From positions 34,341,680-34,405,679 of the forward strand of contig NC_087071.1 in NCBI RefSeq assembly GCF_963678635.1: a stretch of DNA of 64,000 bases, given 5' to 3'. The notes under the pieces are model-generated. The model did not search any database. It was not told where the DNA came from and was given only the letters and a program-made list of their open reading frames with translations. Shown here in pieces: positions 12,093 to 23,461 of the stretch (position 1 is its first letter; every line of letters begins with the position of its first letter). The stretch comes from Symsagittifera roscoffensis (taxonomy: Eukaryota; Xenacoelomorpha; Acoela; Convolutidae). Made by a program: the position numbers and the translations under genes.

Positions 12093-14690
12093 AGACAAAA
12101 ATCAGTTAAGCAATTGTAATGTCCTTTCAAGATGATTGCAAAATTTGAATAAATAAATTGAGAGTAATTATGATCAACGTTAAGCATAGTGCGCTTTCAC
12201 AAGTACACATAAAATGGATAATGATTTACAAAAAAATGATTACAACTGGATGTAAATTTTCCACGTTTTACCCCATGCAAATGAGCACTGACCAAAACAT
12301 ACAAACACTCATTCATCGATTGAGCCATTACGGCATAATTTTATGTTATTACTTCTATGAAATCTTTTGAAATGTTGAACTTGATTAGGCCAGAAATTAG
12401 GGGCAAGACTGAGTTGATAACTCGAAGGCGAGGTGAAAAACATGATTGAAAACCCAGGGCGAACATCCCTAATCTGCCATTACGGCTTTATTCCAAAAAA
12501 CTTGTGTGGATTCCTGGGAAAATCTAAGCGGGTACACGATTTTGAGCTAAAGACCATGCTTTGAACTTAGGAAACGATTACCAGGTTGTGGCAAAGAACA
12601 GTTGACTTAAAGAAGTCTCTCCATAAATACAGCTTTTACTTACTCTAAATATAAGGAAACTATTTCTTGCACTAAAATATGCGCTGCTGACTTCTTTGAC
12701 AACCTTCAAGAGTATATGTTAACAACATTGTCTTGATTTCAACGTAAAAGACAACCCCAGTGAATCTTTTTGTAAAAGTACTTTTATAAAACGACGCTTT
12801 TTAATTTAAAATAGTTACCTTGGTGAACTTTTATGTTTTTGATTTAAAGTATAGTGGATGAAAAGATCAGCTGATTACAAAGTGATGAGTTTTGAACTGA
12901 AAGATTGTTTCAGGCAGAATAAAAAACTCCCCATTGCGTAGCAGTTTCATATATAAACAAGTACCTTTTATTTTTTTTAATTGCGTCAGTCTTGCGCCAG
13001 TCTTATTGCGTTGCGTAACAATCAGTCTTTTCCTCTTCAGATGTTACCTAACGTTTACCTCAACAAAACGAAGCCTATTGCTCCGATGGTAATTGTTTCT
13101 TCCGGCGTTTCACTTTCTTGTTTTCTATTGAAAGTGAACACTCATTTCTGCGAAATTTGATTTGTCAAATATACATCAAGTTCCATTTTTTCACCAGCAA
13201 TTTCTTGCTTACAGTAAAAAGAGAAAATCCTAACTGCTGTGTAGATGAATCTCTTATCAAAGAAAAAATCAGCCTAGAAGGAACGTTTGCATGTGATATA
13301 GAGATCGCTTCTACATACCATCTTTGAAATCCCAGGTTAATGTATTTGCTCTTTCACAAGATACTCAAAAATGGTTTATTTATAAACTCTCGTGCTCAAT
13401 TTGTGCTTTTTTCCTCTTTCTTTGAGGTAACCATTTCGAAATGCACGCGAAACAATTTAAGAGGTGAACGTCGAAGACCCTGATTTTTTATTACTGCACC
13501 ATAATGTCCTAAATAAATTTTTCGATTTTTGGTCTTTATATAAAATGATAAGAATTGTTCAATTGAGCTGAACAAAACTTGATTTCACAGAAAAAACAAG
13601 TTGCGGAAGCTTTATTTAACGCTTCCTACTAGATACTTGATCACTATTTAACTTTTGACCTATAGAAAAGCAACGAAAAATGGGAAACAAAAAGAAACAA
13701 ATTTTTTTTTTCATGACAAGAACTCAGTTTTGAACATCTTGGCAACCTATCTGCGTGATTCGACTGCTGCTTCAGGGATCCCAGCAAGTTTTGCCAGCAA
13801 GAATCTACATCGTCAAATTATTATCTGCTTCTTCAGCTGAATCAAACCCAAAAAAAAAGATTCAAGCCATATCGTTTCGATTTTGAAACCTAAAAGGCAA
13901 TCATTTTTAGTGATAACTATCTTTTCGTCATTGAGCTGTTTAAGACTCATGAACTTGGCTATGTTTCGAATGGATCTTCATTTAATGATTTCGCAAGAGC
14001 AACATTAAACTATCAGATTCCGTTAAAGGTGTTTCAACTAATTTCTTCATTTGATGTTCTAAAATTGGTTTCATTAAAATTTTGGATTTGTTGGATTTTA
14101 AATAAATACTATGAAAAACTCCTCGGGGGTTTAAAAACAAGAAAAAAAGGTAGGACTCGGCGTGTTTCAAGAGATTTTCCTCTTTAATTCCTAAAAAATT
14201 CGTAAAATTTTGAGTCAGTTCCTTGCATATTTCAAACTTTCAAAAAGCGCTGTTAAATTTAAATCTTGTCGGCAATTAAATCATACAAAAACAGGAAGAA
14301 AAAAAGATCAACAATTTTCTAATTATCCAAGAATCAAATAGTTTTTTCTTTGGACTTACTAAATTTTATGTAGTATGAATTTCTATTTGAATCAAAAGTT
14401 GAAAAACTTTGATCAGTTCCATATAAAGTTTTCCAACATAAAAAAATCTTTTGAATAAGTAGCACTTTGATGTTCCAAAGCAAATAGACTTTACCAGACT
14501 TAAAAGCTTTTCGGGAAAAATCACACACGCTAATTTTAAATGAGAAACGCGGGCTGTAATCAGAAACGGTGCGATGCTAAGGCATCCTACGCAACAGACA
14601 ACAAAGGAAAACTCTACTACTACTTAATCTACTACGGCAACTTCTATATAATGCTCATCGACTTTTCATTTATTTGGTTACTTTAGCGAG
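12093..14690. other. AT-rich stretch, copy 2 of 4,621-7,215
   Basis: Same content as copy 1. The short frames at 12158-12370, 13118-13327, 13655-13840 and 13982-14170 (minus) are the counterparts of those in copy 1. No domain is recognised. Confidence 0.5.
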
Positions 14691-14714
14691 CTAACCCTAG
14701 CCCTAACCCTAATC
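14691..14714. repeat. Telomere-like motif (CCCTAA)n, copy 2
   Basis: Identical to the motif at 7220-7243, including the altered CCCTAG unit. Confidence 0.7.
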
Positions 14715-14715
14715 T

Positions 14716-15506
14716 GAAGCTTGATTCGATCTTTTTGCTGGTCGTCTTTCTGCTTACTTCGCGTTTTGCAGAAACACATCGCGGCTTCTACAGCCGGTTT
14801 AACCTAGCTCACCCTTCGCCGTTTGCTGGTCGTCTTCCAGCTTCCCTTAGGTTTCGCTGAAACACCGCCGCTTTTATACCTAGCTCTGTCTCGCGAGCCT
14901 CTGCTTTTTGCTGGTCTTCACCAAAAACTTAGCTAAATCAAAGCTAGGTATTCCTGGTTGCTCTTCGTTCTCGCTGGTCATCATCCGGCTTGTTTCATTT
15001 CGAACTTTTCGTAACTAGTTATCCCACTCGTGTCTTTCGTGACACATTGCTGCCAGTAATCACTAGTAATTTCCTCTCATACCTTCCGCGGCACACTTGC
15101 TTTTGGTTGAACCAGTCTCCGCTGGTTCTTCTCTTCGTGTCTCTCGGGACACATTGGTACTAGTAGTCACTAGTCCTCCGCCTCATGCCTTAAGCGGCTC
15201 ACTTGCTCCAGGTTGAACCAGTATCCGCTGGTTGCCATCATCGTGCCTCCAGACCTATTAGTACTAGTAGTCACTAATGTTTTACCCCAAGTCCACAGCG
15301 GCACACTTGCATCTTGTCAAGCCAGTCCTCGCTGGGTCTCGTCTTCGTGTCTTTTGGTACACATTGGCTCTAATTTTAACTAGTGCTTTCCCCCGTGTCT
15401 TCCGCGGCACACTTGCATCTTTTCAAACCAGTCCTCACTGGTTCTCCTCGTCTTTTGGGACGCATAGGTACTAGTAGTCACTAGAGCTTCCTCCAGTGTC
15501 TTATAC
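14716..15506. repeat. GC-richer minisatellite, copy 2
   Basis: Counterpart of 7245-8035 with the same unit order and nearly the same bases. In this copy the array is followed, after about 140 bp, by the start of the Bel/Pao coding region, so the array may belong to the promoter or long-terminal-repeat region of that element. Confidence 0.85.
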
Positions 15507-15926
15507 AGCACACAAACTAATCGATGGCAGTTTCTACCATCTGAGACTGTTATGAATTGTCTAAGAAGCAAAAAAGCACTATGAAACAACACAGTAACCA
15601 ATGAAATTACAAATATCGATCTATTGAAGAACTTCAACACCAACTGACACAGGAAATATTTAATTCAGCAGATGCTGAGTATGTTCAGCTGATACCCAGT
15701 GAATTAGTTTCATGTATCAATGAAATTGAGAAAATTTCATTTGAACTGGCAGCGTTTTCTTCCGTGGAAGCAATAGATTGTCCTAATAGAACCTCTTTGT
15801 TACGCAGCCGAAAATGCAACGTCTCAAAAAAAAGTCAAAAAGTACGAAACACTTTTTAATTCACACGGCGACGACGATCGCTCTGCCGTCAGCAGCACTA
15901 ACACTGCTCCCAACCATCAGACAACG

Positions 15927-17076
15927 TTGGCATCAACAACTCCGGTTCATAGCTCCAACTTGTTTTCAGCTTCAACAGTGACTACCTTATTTTCGACAGC
16001 TATCACCTCGAACAGTCCTCTCATGACATACTGCTTCAGGGACCAAGGTCCGTCTACTAGAGTAACTTTCAACGATGGAAGCCTACTCTATGAACATCAC
16101 TGTACGACTCTAACGAAATGTTTTACAGCCATCATACACCTCTCGTTACACCAAGCAGTTCTTCTGGTTTTGTGCTGCGAGATCAACCTACAAATTTGTC
16201 CACTCAAAATTTTCTTGACAACACGGTATTCAGACTTTCTGAACCATCATCCCATTCAGTGAGTTTAACAAATAGGTTCAAAGTAACCCTTTTGAGGTTC
16301 ATTCACGTGATCAACCTTTTTCACGACAAACAACAGTTTTGCCGCAAACATCAAGTTATACTATGACAACAAATCAACGGGATAACTTGTTACTCAGAGA
16401 CAATAGGTATGATCTACATTTCGACCTACCTGATCAAGTTGCGAGCAGTGTCTTTACAGTCAACCGGCTTATCACGCACCCACTGAGATTTCAGGCAGTT
16501 CAAACTTTTATAGCTTAAACGTTTTCAAATTTCGGGATATTCGATTGTCAAAATATGATGGAGATCCTCTCGAATGAAATAACTGGTTTGCATTGCTCCA
16601 AACTGCAATTGGAAAAAAAATCCACGAATTAGTCCGGTTGAAAAAATAACCTACTTGCAATCACTGTGCAATGGAGACGCCAAATGTTTAATTGAAATTA
16701 TCGGTACAAACTCCTGTGAGTACAACCAAGCAATTGCCGAACTACTAGACAATTTGAAAAACCCAAATTCACAATATCAGCTTTCATCAAGCAACTCGAG
16801 GATTTCGAACGACCTCATATGCGCAATCCAAATACTTTCGTGAAATATTCTGCCTTTCTACGAAAGGTTGTTCATAACTTCCAGGCAAACAATTATGAAG
16901 TAGATCTTGCGTCGAGCAACCTCTCACGAATAGCTCGAAATAATCTTCCTCCCTGTGTTGTTATGAAATGGGAGGAGTTTTGCAACCTTCACGGTATAGA
17001 ATACGCCATCTTTATCGACTTCTCTGATCGGCTGAAAAATTACGCTAAAGCTTGTGAAAACTTAGTCTCAGCCTGA
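15927..17076 (+). pseudogene. Bel/Pao gag-like region, broken
   Basis: Short frames at 15927-16262, 16655-16843 and 16819-17076 carry gag-like text such as KYDGDP-type sequence near 16,550 and a helical segment reading LRKVVHNFQANNYEVDLASS. Position and order before the protease support a gag assignment. Several frameshifts and stops are present. Confidence 0.55.
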
Positions 17077-17401
17077 AAACCTACATTCCGGAGGATCTAA
17101 ATTCAAAGATCAATTCAAAGAACAAAGATTGGAATCAGAGAGAGGAAACAAAACCTTTCAACTCAACGGAAAACCAACTCGATTCAATTGGTCTGCCCGA
17201 TTGAGCAACAAAGCCACTATTTGGATCATTGCCCAGAGATCCTAAAACTCTCAGTTGATAAAAAAAAATGAGCCGGTAAAACGACTTTCATTCTGCTTCA
17301 ACAGTTTGTATTGTCACAAATTGCTTGACTGCAAATCTGAAAAGCACTTACTGAAGATGCGTTGAAACTCACTCTGCTACGTTAAAAATCAACTGCAGTT
17401 T

Positions 17402-17608
17402 ATGCCCGTAACTATATTTAACAAAAACAAACTAATTAGGTGTTATGCAACGTTGGACAATTGCAGCAGCTGTTCGCACATCAGCAAAGCAACAGCAGAC
17501 GAGCTACAATGTATTCCAAAGCAGACAATTGAGTTGAACGTGCAATGCGCTTTTTCCAAGGTTACTCTGCGGACTTCACTGGTGAACTTGAGCATCGGAA
17601 GCTTTTAA
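17402..17608 (+). pseudogene. Bel/Pao protease-like fragment
   Basis: It reads RCYATLDNCSSCSHISKATA, where the family normally has an aspartic protease motif of the LLDTGSQ or LLDSGS type. The catalytic D-[ST]-G is D-N-C here, so the enzyme would be inactive. Downstream the frame is lost within 70 codons. Confidence 0.65.
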
Positions 17609-17773
17609 TCTGGCCGTGCTCTTTTTACGCTACTAAGTGTTTACTCTGTTGATAAACCGTCGTTTTACATAGTCAAGGTAAGACAGCTCAGCAAAAAATG
17701 TGCTCATTTCAACCATTTGAGCCACGTTAACTTTCCTTCTTTCGAAGACAACAATGCTAAAGTTTAACTCGGA

Positions 17774-19019
17774 GTGGATGCTTTTCAGTTTATTGCCGAA
17801 CGTGACATCAGAAAGGGACCAATTGGGACACCTTACGCAATTCGGAACTTGCTGGATTGGACTATAATGGGCACGATGAATCAGAAAGTTTATCGTGATA
17901 AAAATCCACATCACTTAATTAACTTCATTGATAATAAATACTCCGACAGCTCCAAGTCAAGTCAGTTAATTCTCGAGAAGTTGAAGAGTCGGGTATTCGC
18001 TCAGAACCAACATTCCCCGGCACTTTAACTGAAAAGCTCCTCCACCTAATGCAAAATAGAATCTTTTATGATGGAATTAGATATCATATCAACCTCTTGA
18101 GGAAATACAACGTCTCTCTAACAAATAACTACGTAAGTGCTAAAGCGCAATTGATTTCGCTGCAGCGCCGACTTGAGAAAAACGCCGTCACGCTAGATCT
18201 TTGTAGAAAATCGCTGACCACCGATATTGACTAAAGGCTACGTTGAATTGGTAACCTTCTTGTTTCCACAGCAAACGTTCGGTACTTTCCTCATCATCCT
18301 GTTACCAACCCGAACAAGCCTAGGAAGCTAAGACGCGTTGCCAATGCAGCTTCCAAGTTCAAAAGCTTATCATTAAACTTATGTCTTGTGTCAGGCCCTG
18401 ACCTCCTTTACAATATGTTCGAAATCTTGCTGCGCTTAAGAGAAAACCCCTCAGCATTTTCGGCAGACATAGAAGGCATGTTCATGCAAATTGGAATGAA
18501 AGAACAAAATCAAAACGCCTTACGCTTTCTCTGGCTGTCAGAGAACGGTATAAAGCAATATCAAAACACAAGACTGATATTTGGTGCTAACTGCTCTCCC
18601 TCTATTGCGATTTTCGCCTTGCAGCAGATAGGAAAAGATTTCTGCATACATCAACCTGAAATCTTGAAACTGACTATGAAAGCTTCTATATGGATGCTTT
18701 TGACCACTCTTTTCAGTCTGCGACAGTAGCTGAAACCACAGTTTAGCTCTTAAATCATGTTTACATAAAGGTGGTTTTCAATCTGACCAAAATCGTTTCA
18801 AGCAGTTCTGAAGCTCTTCAATCGATTGCTGATACTAAAAAAATCAAAGAAGAAACAACTCAAAGAGTTCTAGGTGTTCATTGGGACAGTGCTAAAGACA
18901 TTCTATTTGTAAAAGCGAAGGTTCAATCCGATTATGACGCTACAAACATGACACTGCGTAAAGTCTTGTCTTCTATTGCAACACTATTCGATCCATTAGG
19001 TTTTGTGCGCCTTTTTTGA
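17774..19019 (+). pseudogene. Bel/Pao reverse transcriptase fragments
   Basis: Frames at 17774-18028 (GPIGTPYAIRNLLDWTIMG, the conserved pre-RT segment), 18388-18729 (GPDLLYNMFEILLRLRENP, then FSADIEGMFMQIGM and LRFLW) and 18771-19019 (RVLGVHWDSAKDILFV and ATLFDPLGFV) match the Bel/Pao RT order. The catalytic Y-x-D-D position reads YMDA in a shifted frame near 18,690, so the active site is lost along with the frame. Confidence 0.85.
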
Positions 19020-19059
19020 TTATTTTCAAAATCATTAACAAAAGTTTTGGCGTTTAGGA

Positions 19060-19453
19060 ATGGCATGGGATGACAAAATTAATGATCAAAACACAGCAGT
19101 CATCAAAAAAAGACTGAATCAAGGTCGCAAAAGTTATTTGATAAAAATTCCTCGTTTCTTGAGAATCCCTTCCTTTTCGTTTCTACAAGTGCATGTTTTC
19201 GTAGACGCCTCCCAAAGCGCAATGGCGGCTTGCGTCTACCTCAAAGCTGGTCATTGATCATATGAAAGTAGCTCCTCTAAAACAAGAGAAGATTCCAAAA
19301 TTAAACCTACAGGCACCTCTTCTTGAAGCCCGGCTTCATAAGTTTGTTGAGGGCGGAACAAGGATCAAATTTCAGCAAATTCATTTCTGGACAAAGTACA
19401 AGCGTCCTGGTCTGGCTGAAATCCTGCTCAAAACAGAAATCAATCTGTTCTAA
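19060..19453 (+). pseudogene. Bel/Pao RNase H fragments
   Basis: 19060-19257 contains LQVHVFVDASQSAMAACVYL, matching the Bel/Pao H-x-F-x-D-A-S motif. 19262-19453 has KVAPLKQEKIPKLNLQAPLL, matching the K-x-R-V-A-P-L-K...IPRLEL block. A stop separates the two. Confidence 0.85.
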
Positions 19454-19979
19454 TCGCACAAATGATTTGCCGAAAATGGATCATTGGGACCACATTCAAG
19501 GTAAGATGAAGGCTGCAGATCATGGAACCCGTGGCATCCTCCTTTCAGACGTATACCGCTTTTGGATAACTCCGCCTGAATTCCTATTGTAACCTCTGAT
19601 GACAAACTATTGCACTTCCTTTAGTAATGCTACAAAAGCCACTGAATCATTTCCTATTCAATCTCGGCTAGATTCTACTCGTTTCTCGGGTTGGTTTCGC
19701 TTTCTTCGTGTTGCAACACGCGTAATGCATTTCTGTTCTATACTTCTAACCCGAGAAAAACGAAACTCAACAATCAATGATCCCGAAAAACCTAAAGCGT
19801 TGCCGTTTGCTCAATCACAGCAAACGTCTTTTCCTGAAGGTTTAAAGAAATTACGAGCAAATGAACCGCTAGGATAAAAATGCACGCTTCTGATTTTTTT
19901 CTCCATTCTTGGAAGGAAATTTTCCGCGAACCCGAGGTCGTCTTTGCAACTCTTAGCTGAGAGACAGTGCTAAGTTTCC

Positions 19980-21165
19980 AATCATTCTTGATGCCACAGA
20001 GCCCTCAACTCTATTGATGCTGGAGCACGTCCACAACAGGTGCATGCATCTCGGAACGAATTACGTCCACAACTATGTACAATATAACTACCTTGTGATA
20101 GGGCTTCGCGAAGCACTGAAACAAATCCGAACAGGTTAGTTCTACTGTCGCACGTTTCAAGGGACTGTAAGGATAACTATTATGGTCGATTTACCAGCAA
20201 TCAGATTTGAGAAACCTGAAAACGTCCCTCTTCCTTTCAGAAACGTTGGCAGTGACTGTATCAGTTCCTTCTTCATAGCAGACAAAACAAGTACAGAAAA
20301 AAACGACATACGCTTGCTCACACGTTTGACGACACGAGCAATACATCGAGACTACGGAGTGTCTCTCTAACAACAAGTGCATTACAACCATTCGTCGTTT
20401 TATTGCTCAAAGAGGAAATGCTCAAAATCTTGTCAGACAATGCTATTTATTTTGTTGGGACAAGCAAAGAAATCAGGGCTAGTCCGATTGAGATAGACAG
20501 CGAATCCGTACGGAATGTCATAGCAAACCACGATATCGATTGGAAAATGAAACCACCATCGACCCATCATTTTGGTGGTGTGTGGGAAAGGCTCGTTTCG
20601 ATGGTGAAACGAGCTTTCTTGATCAACCTTGGTTCTGCCCGCCCCACTTAGGACTTGTTTAGAACCATCGTGATTGAAACAGAAGGCCTACTCAATTCGC
20701 GTTCCTTGACTCATGTCAGCAGTGAAATTGAGGACGAGTTTCCACTGACGCCCAACAGCTTCTTGATTGGACGCTTTCCCTTCCTCGCCGGCGGTGATAC
20801 TTGGAAACGACAGCTCCGAGAAACTTGATTCAAACTTAAGGAGGATCGGGAAAGAGAATGGACATCTTCTGGAAAAATCTCCTTCGAGAGCAAGCACCCA
20901 CTCTCATACGCCGTAAAAAATGGAGACAGCCAGCAGACGAAATTCGAGTCAACGACATCGTTTGGATACTCGAGGATTTTACTCGTTTGGAGAGGAGTTT
21001 CGCCGCTTGGACGAGCGACAGAGATATTCACCGGACCTGAGGTCATAGCGCGTTCGTGCGTGGTAAAAACAGCGCTAGGCAAATTAACCAGACCCCTCGT
21101 AAAATTGGATTTGGTTCATCCAAGGGAAAACCTAAAGGGCTCCCCCGAGGATGTTAATGCTCATT
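19980..21165 (+). pseudogene. Bel/Pao integrase fragments
   Basis: A histidine-rich zinc-binding remnant (HVHNRCMHLGTNY) lies near 20,027. It is followed by VDLPAIRFEKPENVPLPF (20182-20370), RAIHRDYGVSL, and a core segment ending PSTHHFGGVWERLVSMVKRA (20403-20651), the usual Bel/Pao integrase landmark. The last frame (20858-21040) has RVNDIVWILED, like the C-terminal domain. Frames are broken between these blocks. Confidence 0.85.
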
Positions 21166-21221
21166 AATCTCAAGTTTGATGATTCATAATTGACTTCTAA
21201 TGTAAATGTAAGCCCGCTCAC

Positions 21222-21335
21222 TAGATACTTGATCACTCTTTAATTTTTGACGTATAGAAAAGCAACCGAAAATGGGAAACTAAATGAAACTAAAAGAATA
21301 TTCATGACAAAAGATCTCAGTTTTGAATAAAAGCT
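21222..21335 (+). repeat. 110 bp match to the 7.47 kb unit, possible 3' LTR remnant
   Basis: ACTAGATACTTGATCACT and the following 95 bases align with 6159-6270 and 13628-13740, with scattered differences. It lies just after the Bel/Pao coding end, where a 3' long terminal repeat would start, and the matching sequences lie upstream of the coding start. This suggests that the segment from about 13,628 onward was a long terminal repeat. Weak, because only 110 bp remain. Confidence 0.45.
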
Positions 21336-21672
21336 CTATTTCAATAACTTGACCTTGGAAAACAACTTATTGCAAAGCAACCAACAAACGTTTTTGGATT
21401 TTCGAATAGCTCTGAATTAGTTCGTGCACTTCGTTGTTAACTAAATCTATCTGTTTTTGATTTATAAATAGGGAACTTGGATGATTTCATCATCATCTTC
21501 ATCATTATTTATTTAGACACCTCTTAATTTAACATTAGCGCAATCACGAGATCACATCTTAGTTATTATCTATCATTGCTGTACCTTCAAGCCTGCAAGC
21601 CTATTTTGAAGTCTATATACTCATTTCTCTGAGAAATTAATTACCTAGAAAAAAAGCGAAACAAAAACATAC

Positions 21673-21779
21673 CTTCTGATATGTCCACTCCTTGACCCCC
21701 ATCAGCACCAGTATTTGATGACTCACCACCTGCTGCCCCACCCTCACTATTGACTGCCTTCTTGTCCGCTTTCTTGGCA
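21673..21779 (-). CDS. DARS1: DARS1 exon 2
   Basis: Encodes the linker between the N-terminal lysine-rich helix and the OB fold: SAKKADKKAVNSEGG followed by a Gly/Ser/Asp-rich stretch ending VDISEG. The donor is GAAG/GTATGT at 21672-21671 and the acceptor AG is at 21781-21780. Length 107 nt, entering in phase 2 and leaving in phase 1, which fits exon 3 exactly. The alternative frame that a normal GT donor in exon 1 would force does not fit exon 3. Confidence 0.85.
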
Positions 21780-22818
21780 CTTCAACCCACGCATCAATTT
21801 AACTTCAGTCATCTCCTCGAATAAACTAATGGTTGTATTGTTTATTGATGCCCATCTGGGCTCGTCATTGTTTATGACTAACAAAAAGTTACATAACACT
21901 CAAAAACAATTATATCAAGTTTATTTTTAAAAGCCGTGATTGAAAATTTATCGATGTTTAAAAAACTTTTCAAATGCGCAAAAAATTTTGTCTAAACCTG
22001 CATCTTTCGGAAAACTAAATAAAATGTTTAAGTACTTACTGGTAAATTTCGGATCGAAAAAGTACAAACTTTGTTCCTCTGATGTGAGGTTCTCAATGTC
22101 TGTCAGATTTTGCTGACAATTCATAAATTTTTGCTGTCTCAATTCATTTCTTCTTTCTTTCAAAACGTGTTCAGCAAAAACGTGCTCAAATCGTGTTTTC
22201 ACACAAGGAATGAAAAGATTTCATCTGTCAAATTTCAAACTTTTACTGTTTCAGTCGTCCCCGTGCTTTCGCAGAAACAATATTTGAGTTTTACATAGTA
22301 TTTGGATGCTTTGACTTTTTAAAGTTAAGTGACTAGACGCACCTAAAAAGTCAAACTTCCAGAGTCAGTTAAAAAATGTATTAAAAGCATTTTTCAAATT
22401 GAAATCAAAAATCAAATGATTTTTATATCAATTTCTCAAGTTTTTGCAGCGCTAAGCGGAACAACTTAATTGCTAGTTACCATTGTGAAAATCATCAAAC
22501 ACTTTTGTCTGATTCAGAATTGAAAGCCACTGTTTATACTATATGGATTAATATAAGCAATCCAAAAAATCTGAAACAACTATCATGGATACTACTTAGA
22601 TTTTCGAGTTTTTTGTTGTTAATATAACATTTTTCATGGAACCTCTTTAAAGTAATTTTTGCTTAATTCTATTTTAACAAATGATTCATTTTTATTTCCA
22701 GCTTAATTAGAAAATCGATCTTCTTTGTTTTTTTATTTTGAACCTTAAATTCGCCTTTATTTCATTTTGATTGCTTCTTAACAAACTCAGTAAAATTGAA
22801 TTTAAAATGATCACACTC
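21780..22818 (-). other. DARS1: DARS1 intron 1 with GA-AG ends
   Basis: Exon 1 reads through GAAGAGAAAAG and the intron would start GAGTGTG (GA at 22818-22817), ending GAAG at 21780. No GT near the end of exon 1 gives the phase 2 needed by exon 2. It contains an 84-codon minus-strand frame (21948-22202) with a good-looking donor (CCA/GTAAGTAC near 22,041) but no recognised homology and no fitting acceptor phase; I do not call it an exon. Confidence 0.65.
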
Positions 22819-22925
22819 CTTTTCTCTTCTTTCTTGGCAGCTTTCTTCAGAGCTTTCTTTGAAACTTTCTCTGCTTCGTTGTCTCCGCCAGCGACTGGAG
22901 GGGAATTCTCAACATTTTCACTCAT
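22819..22925 (-). CDS. DARS1: DARS1 exon 1, start codon and lysine-rich N-terminal helix
   Basis: Starts at ATG 22925-22923 (MSENVENSPPVAGG) and contains VSKKALKKAAKKEEK, a perfect match to the x-SK-x-x-LKK-x-x-K motif of the N-terminal extension of eukaryotic AspRS, which binds tRNA. 35 codons plus AG. Exons 1-3 together give 133 codons without a break. The codon upstream in frame (TTG) was not used as start because ATG fits the family. Confidence 0.88.
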
Positions 22926-23448
22926 TTTCAATTAACAAAGACTCTGAAAAATAAGATTCAAGGCATCGTGATTATCTATTTTTTTGTCGTCGAATTACAG
23001 GATATATTATCCGAAGTCAAACGAATCAAAAAATGAAGGAGTGTATAAACCTAATGAAAGTTAAGTCCTTGCTTCAAACTCGTCACCGCAAAAAACTGGA
23101 AAAAACTATTGCAAAATTTGAGGATTCTAATTAAAGACTATGAATTCAGATTCTTAAAAACTTAAACTGTTCTCATTGTCACGAAAAAATTAATTTTTAA
23201 GAACTGAAACTACTGCAAATTTGCTGAAAATAGCCGAATCCACCTCTTAATTATGTTAGTTAATTAACAAACTTTCAATTAATTATTTGAACGATTAATT
23301 GCCTTGTTTAAGAAGAATACCAGAACCAATAGTTAATCCGCTTTAAATTCAAGAATTTCGTGCCTGCTTGTAGAATAACATGCAGTCAATCAAAATCGAA
23401 CAAATTTGGTTCAGACTGATTGAAATTATTTGGGAAAGATCAAGGAAG

Positions 23449-23461
23449 CACCCCCCCCCCC
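23449..23461. repeat. Homopolymer C run
   Basis: About 12 consecutive C bases in otherwise AT-rich sequence. A likely site of length error in sequencing. Confidence 0.8.

Larger units (their letters stand above)
8378..15852. repeat. Large tandem duplication, copy 2 (about 7.47 kb)
   Basis: Near-identical to 909-8377 in the same order, with offsets of 7,469-7,471 bp. Differences by eye are isolated: for example codon GCA versus CCA inside the 8543-8818 frame, C/G changes in the 12,158 frame, and length changes in A runs. The right end runs without a break into unique Bel/Pao sequence at about 15,853, so this copy retains the original right flank. Confidence 0.95.
15646..21165 (+). mobile_element. 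Decayed Bel/Pao LTR retrotransposon
   Basis: Fragments of a Bel/Pao polyprotein appear in the expected order in shifting frames: gag-like (15,650-17,080), protease (about 17,400-17,610), reverse transcriptase (about 17,770-19,020), RNase H (about 19,060-19,450) and integrase (about 19,980-20,650), with a C-terminal tail to about 21,160. Many stops and frameshifts separate them, so it cannot make a functional protein. It lies inside DARS1 intron 2, antisense to that gene. No clear pair of long terminal repeats could be delimited; a 110 bp match at 21,222 may be all that remains of the 3' one. Confidence 0.85.
270..21672 (-). other. DARS1: DARS1 intron 2, 21.4 kb, filled with repeats
   Basis: The donor GTATGT lies just after exon 2 at 21673 and the acceptor TTTAG just before exon 3 at 269. 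The phases agree: exon 2 ends with G, exon 3 starts with GC, giving Gly in ISEGKYGVY. The intron contains about 600 bp of unique AT-rich sequence, two 7.47 kb tandem copies and a dead Bel/Pao element. No other DARS1-like exon was seen in it. Confidence 0.8.

Noticed and set aside
21948-22202. 84-codon minus frame with a good GTAAGT donor inside DARS1 intron 1
   Set aside because: No homology, no suitable acceptor phase between exons 1 and 2, and inclusion would break the direct join that matches the AspRS N-terminal extension.
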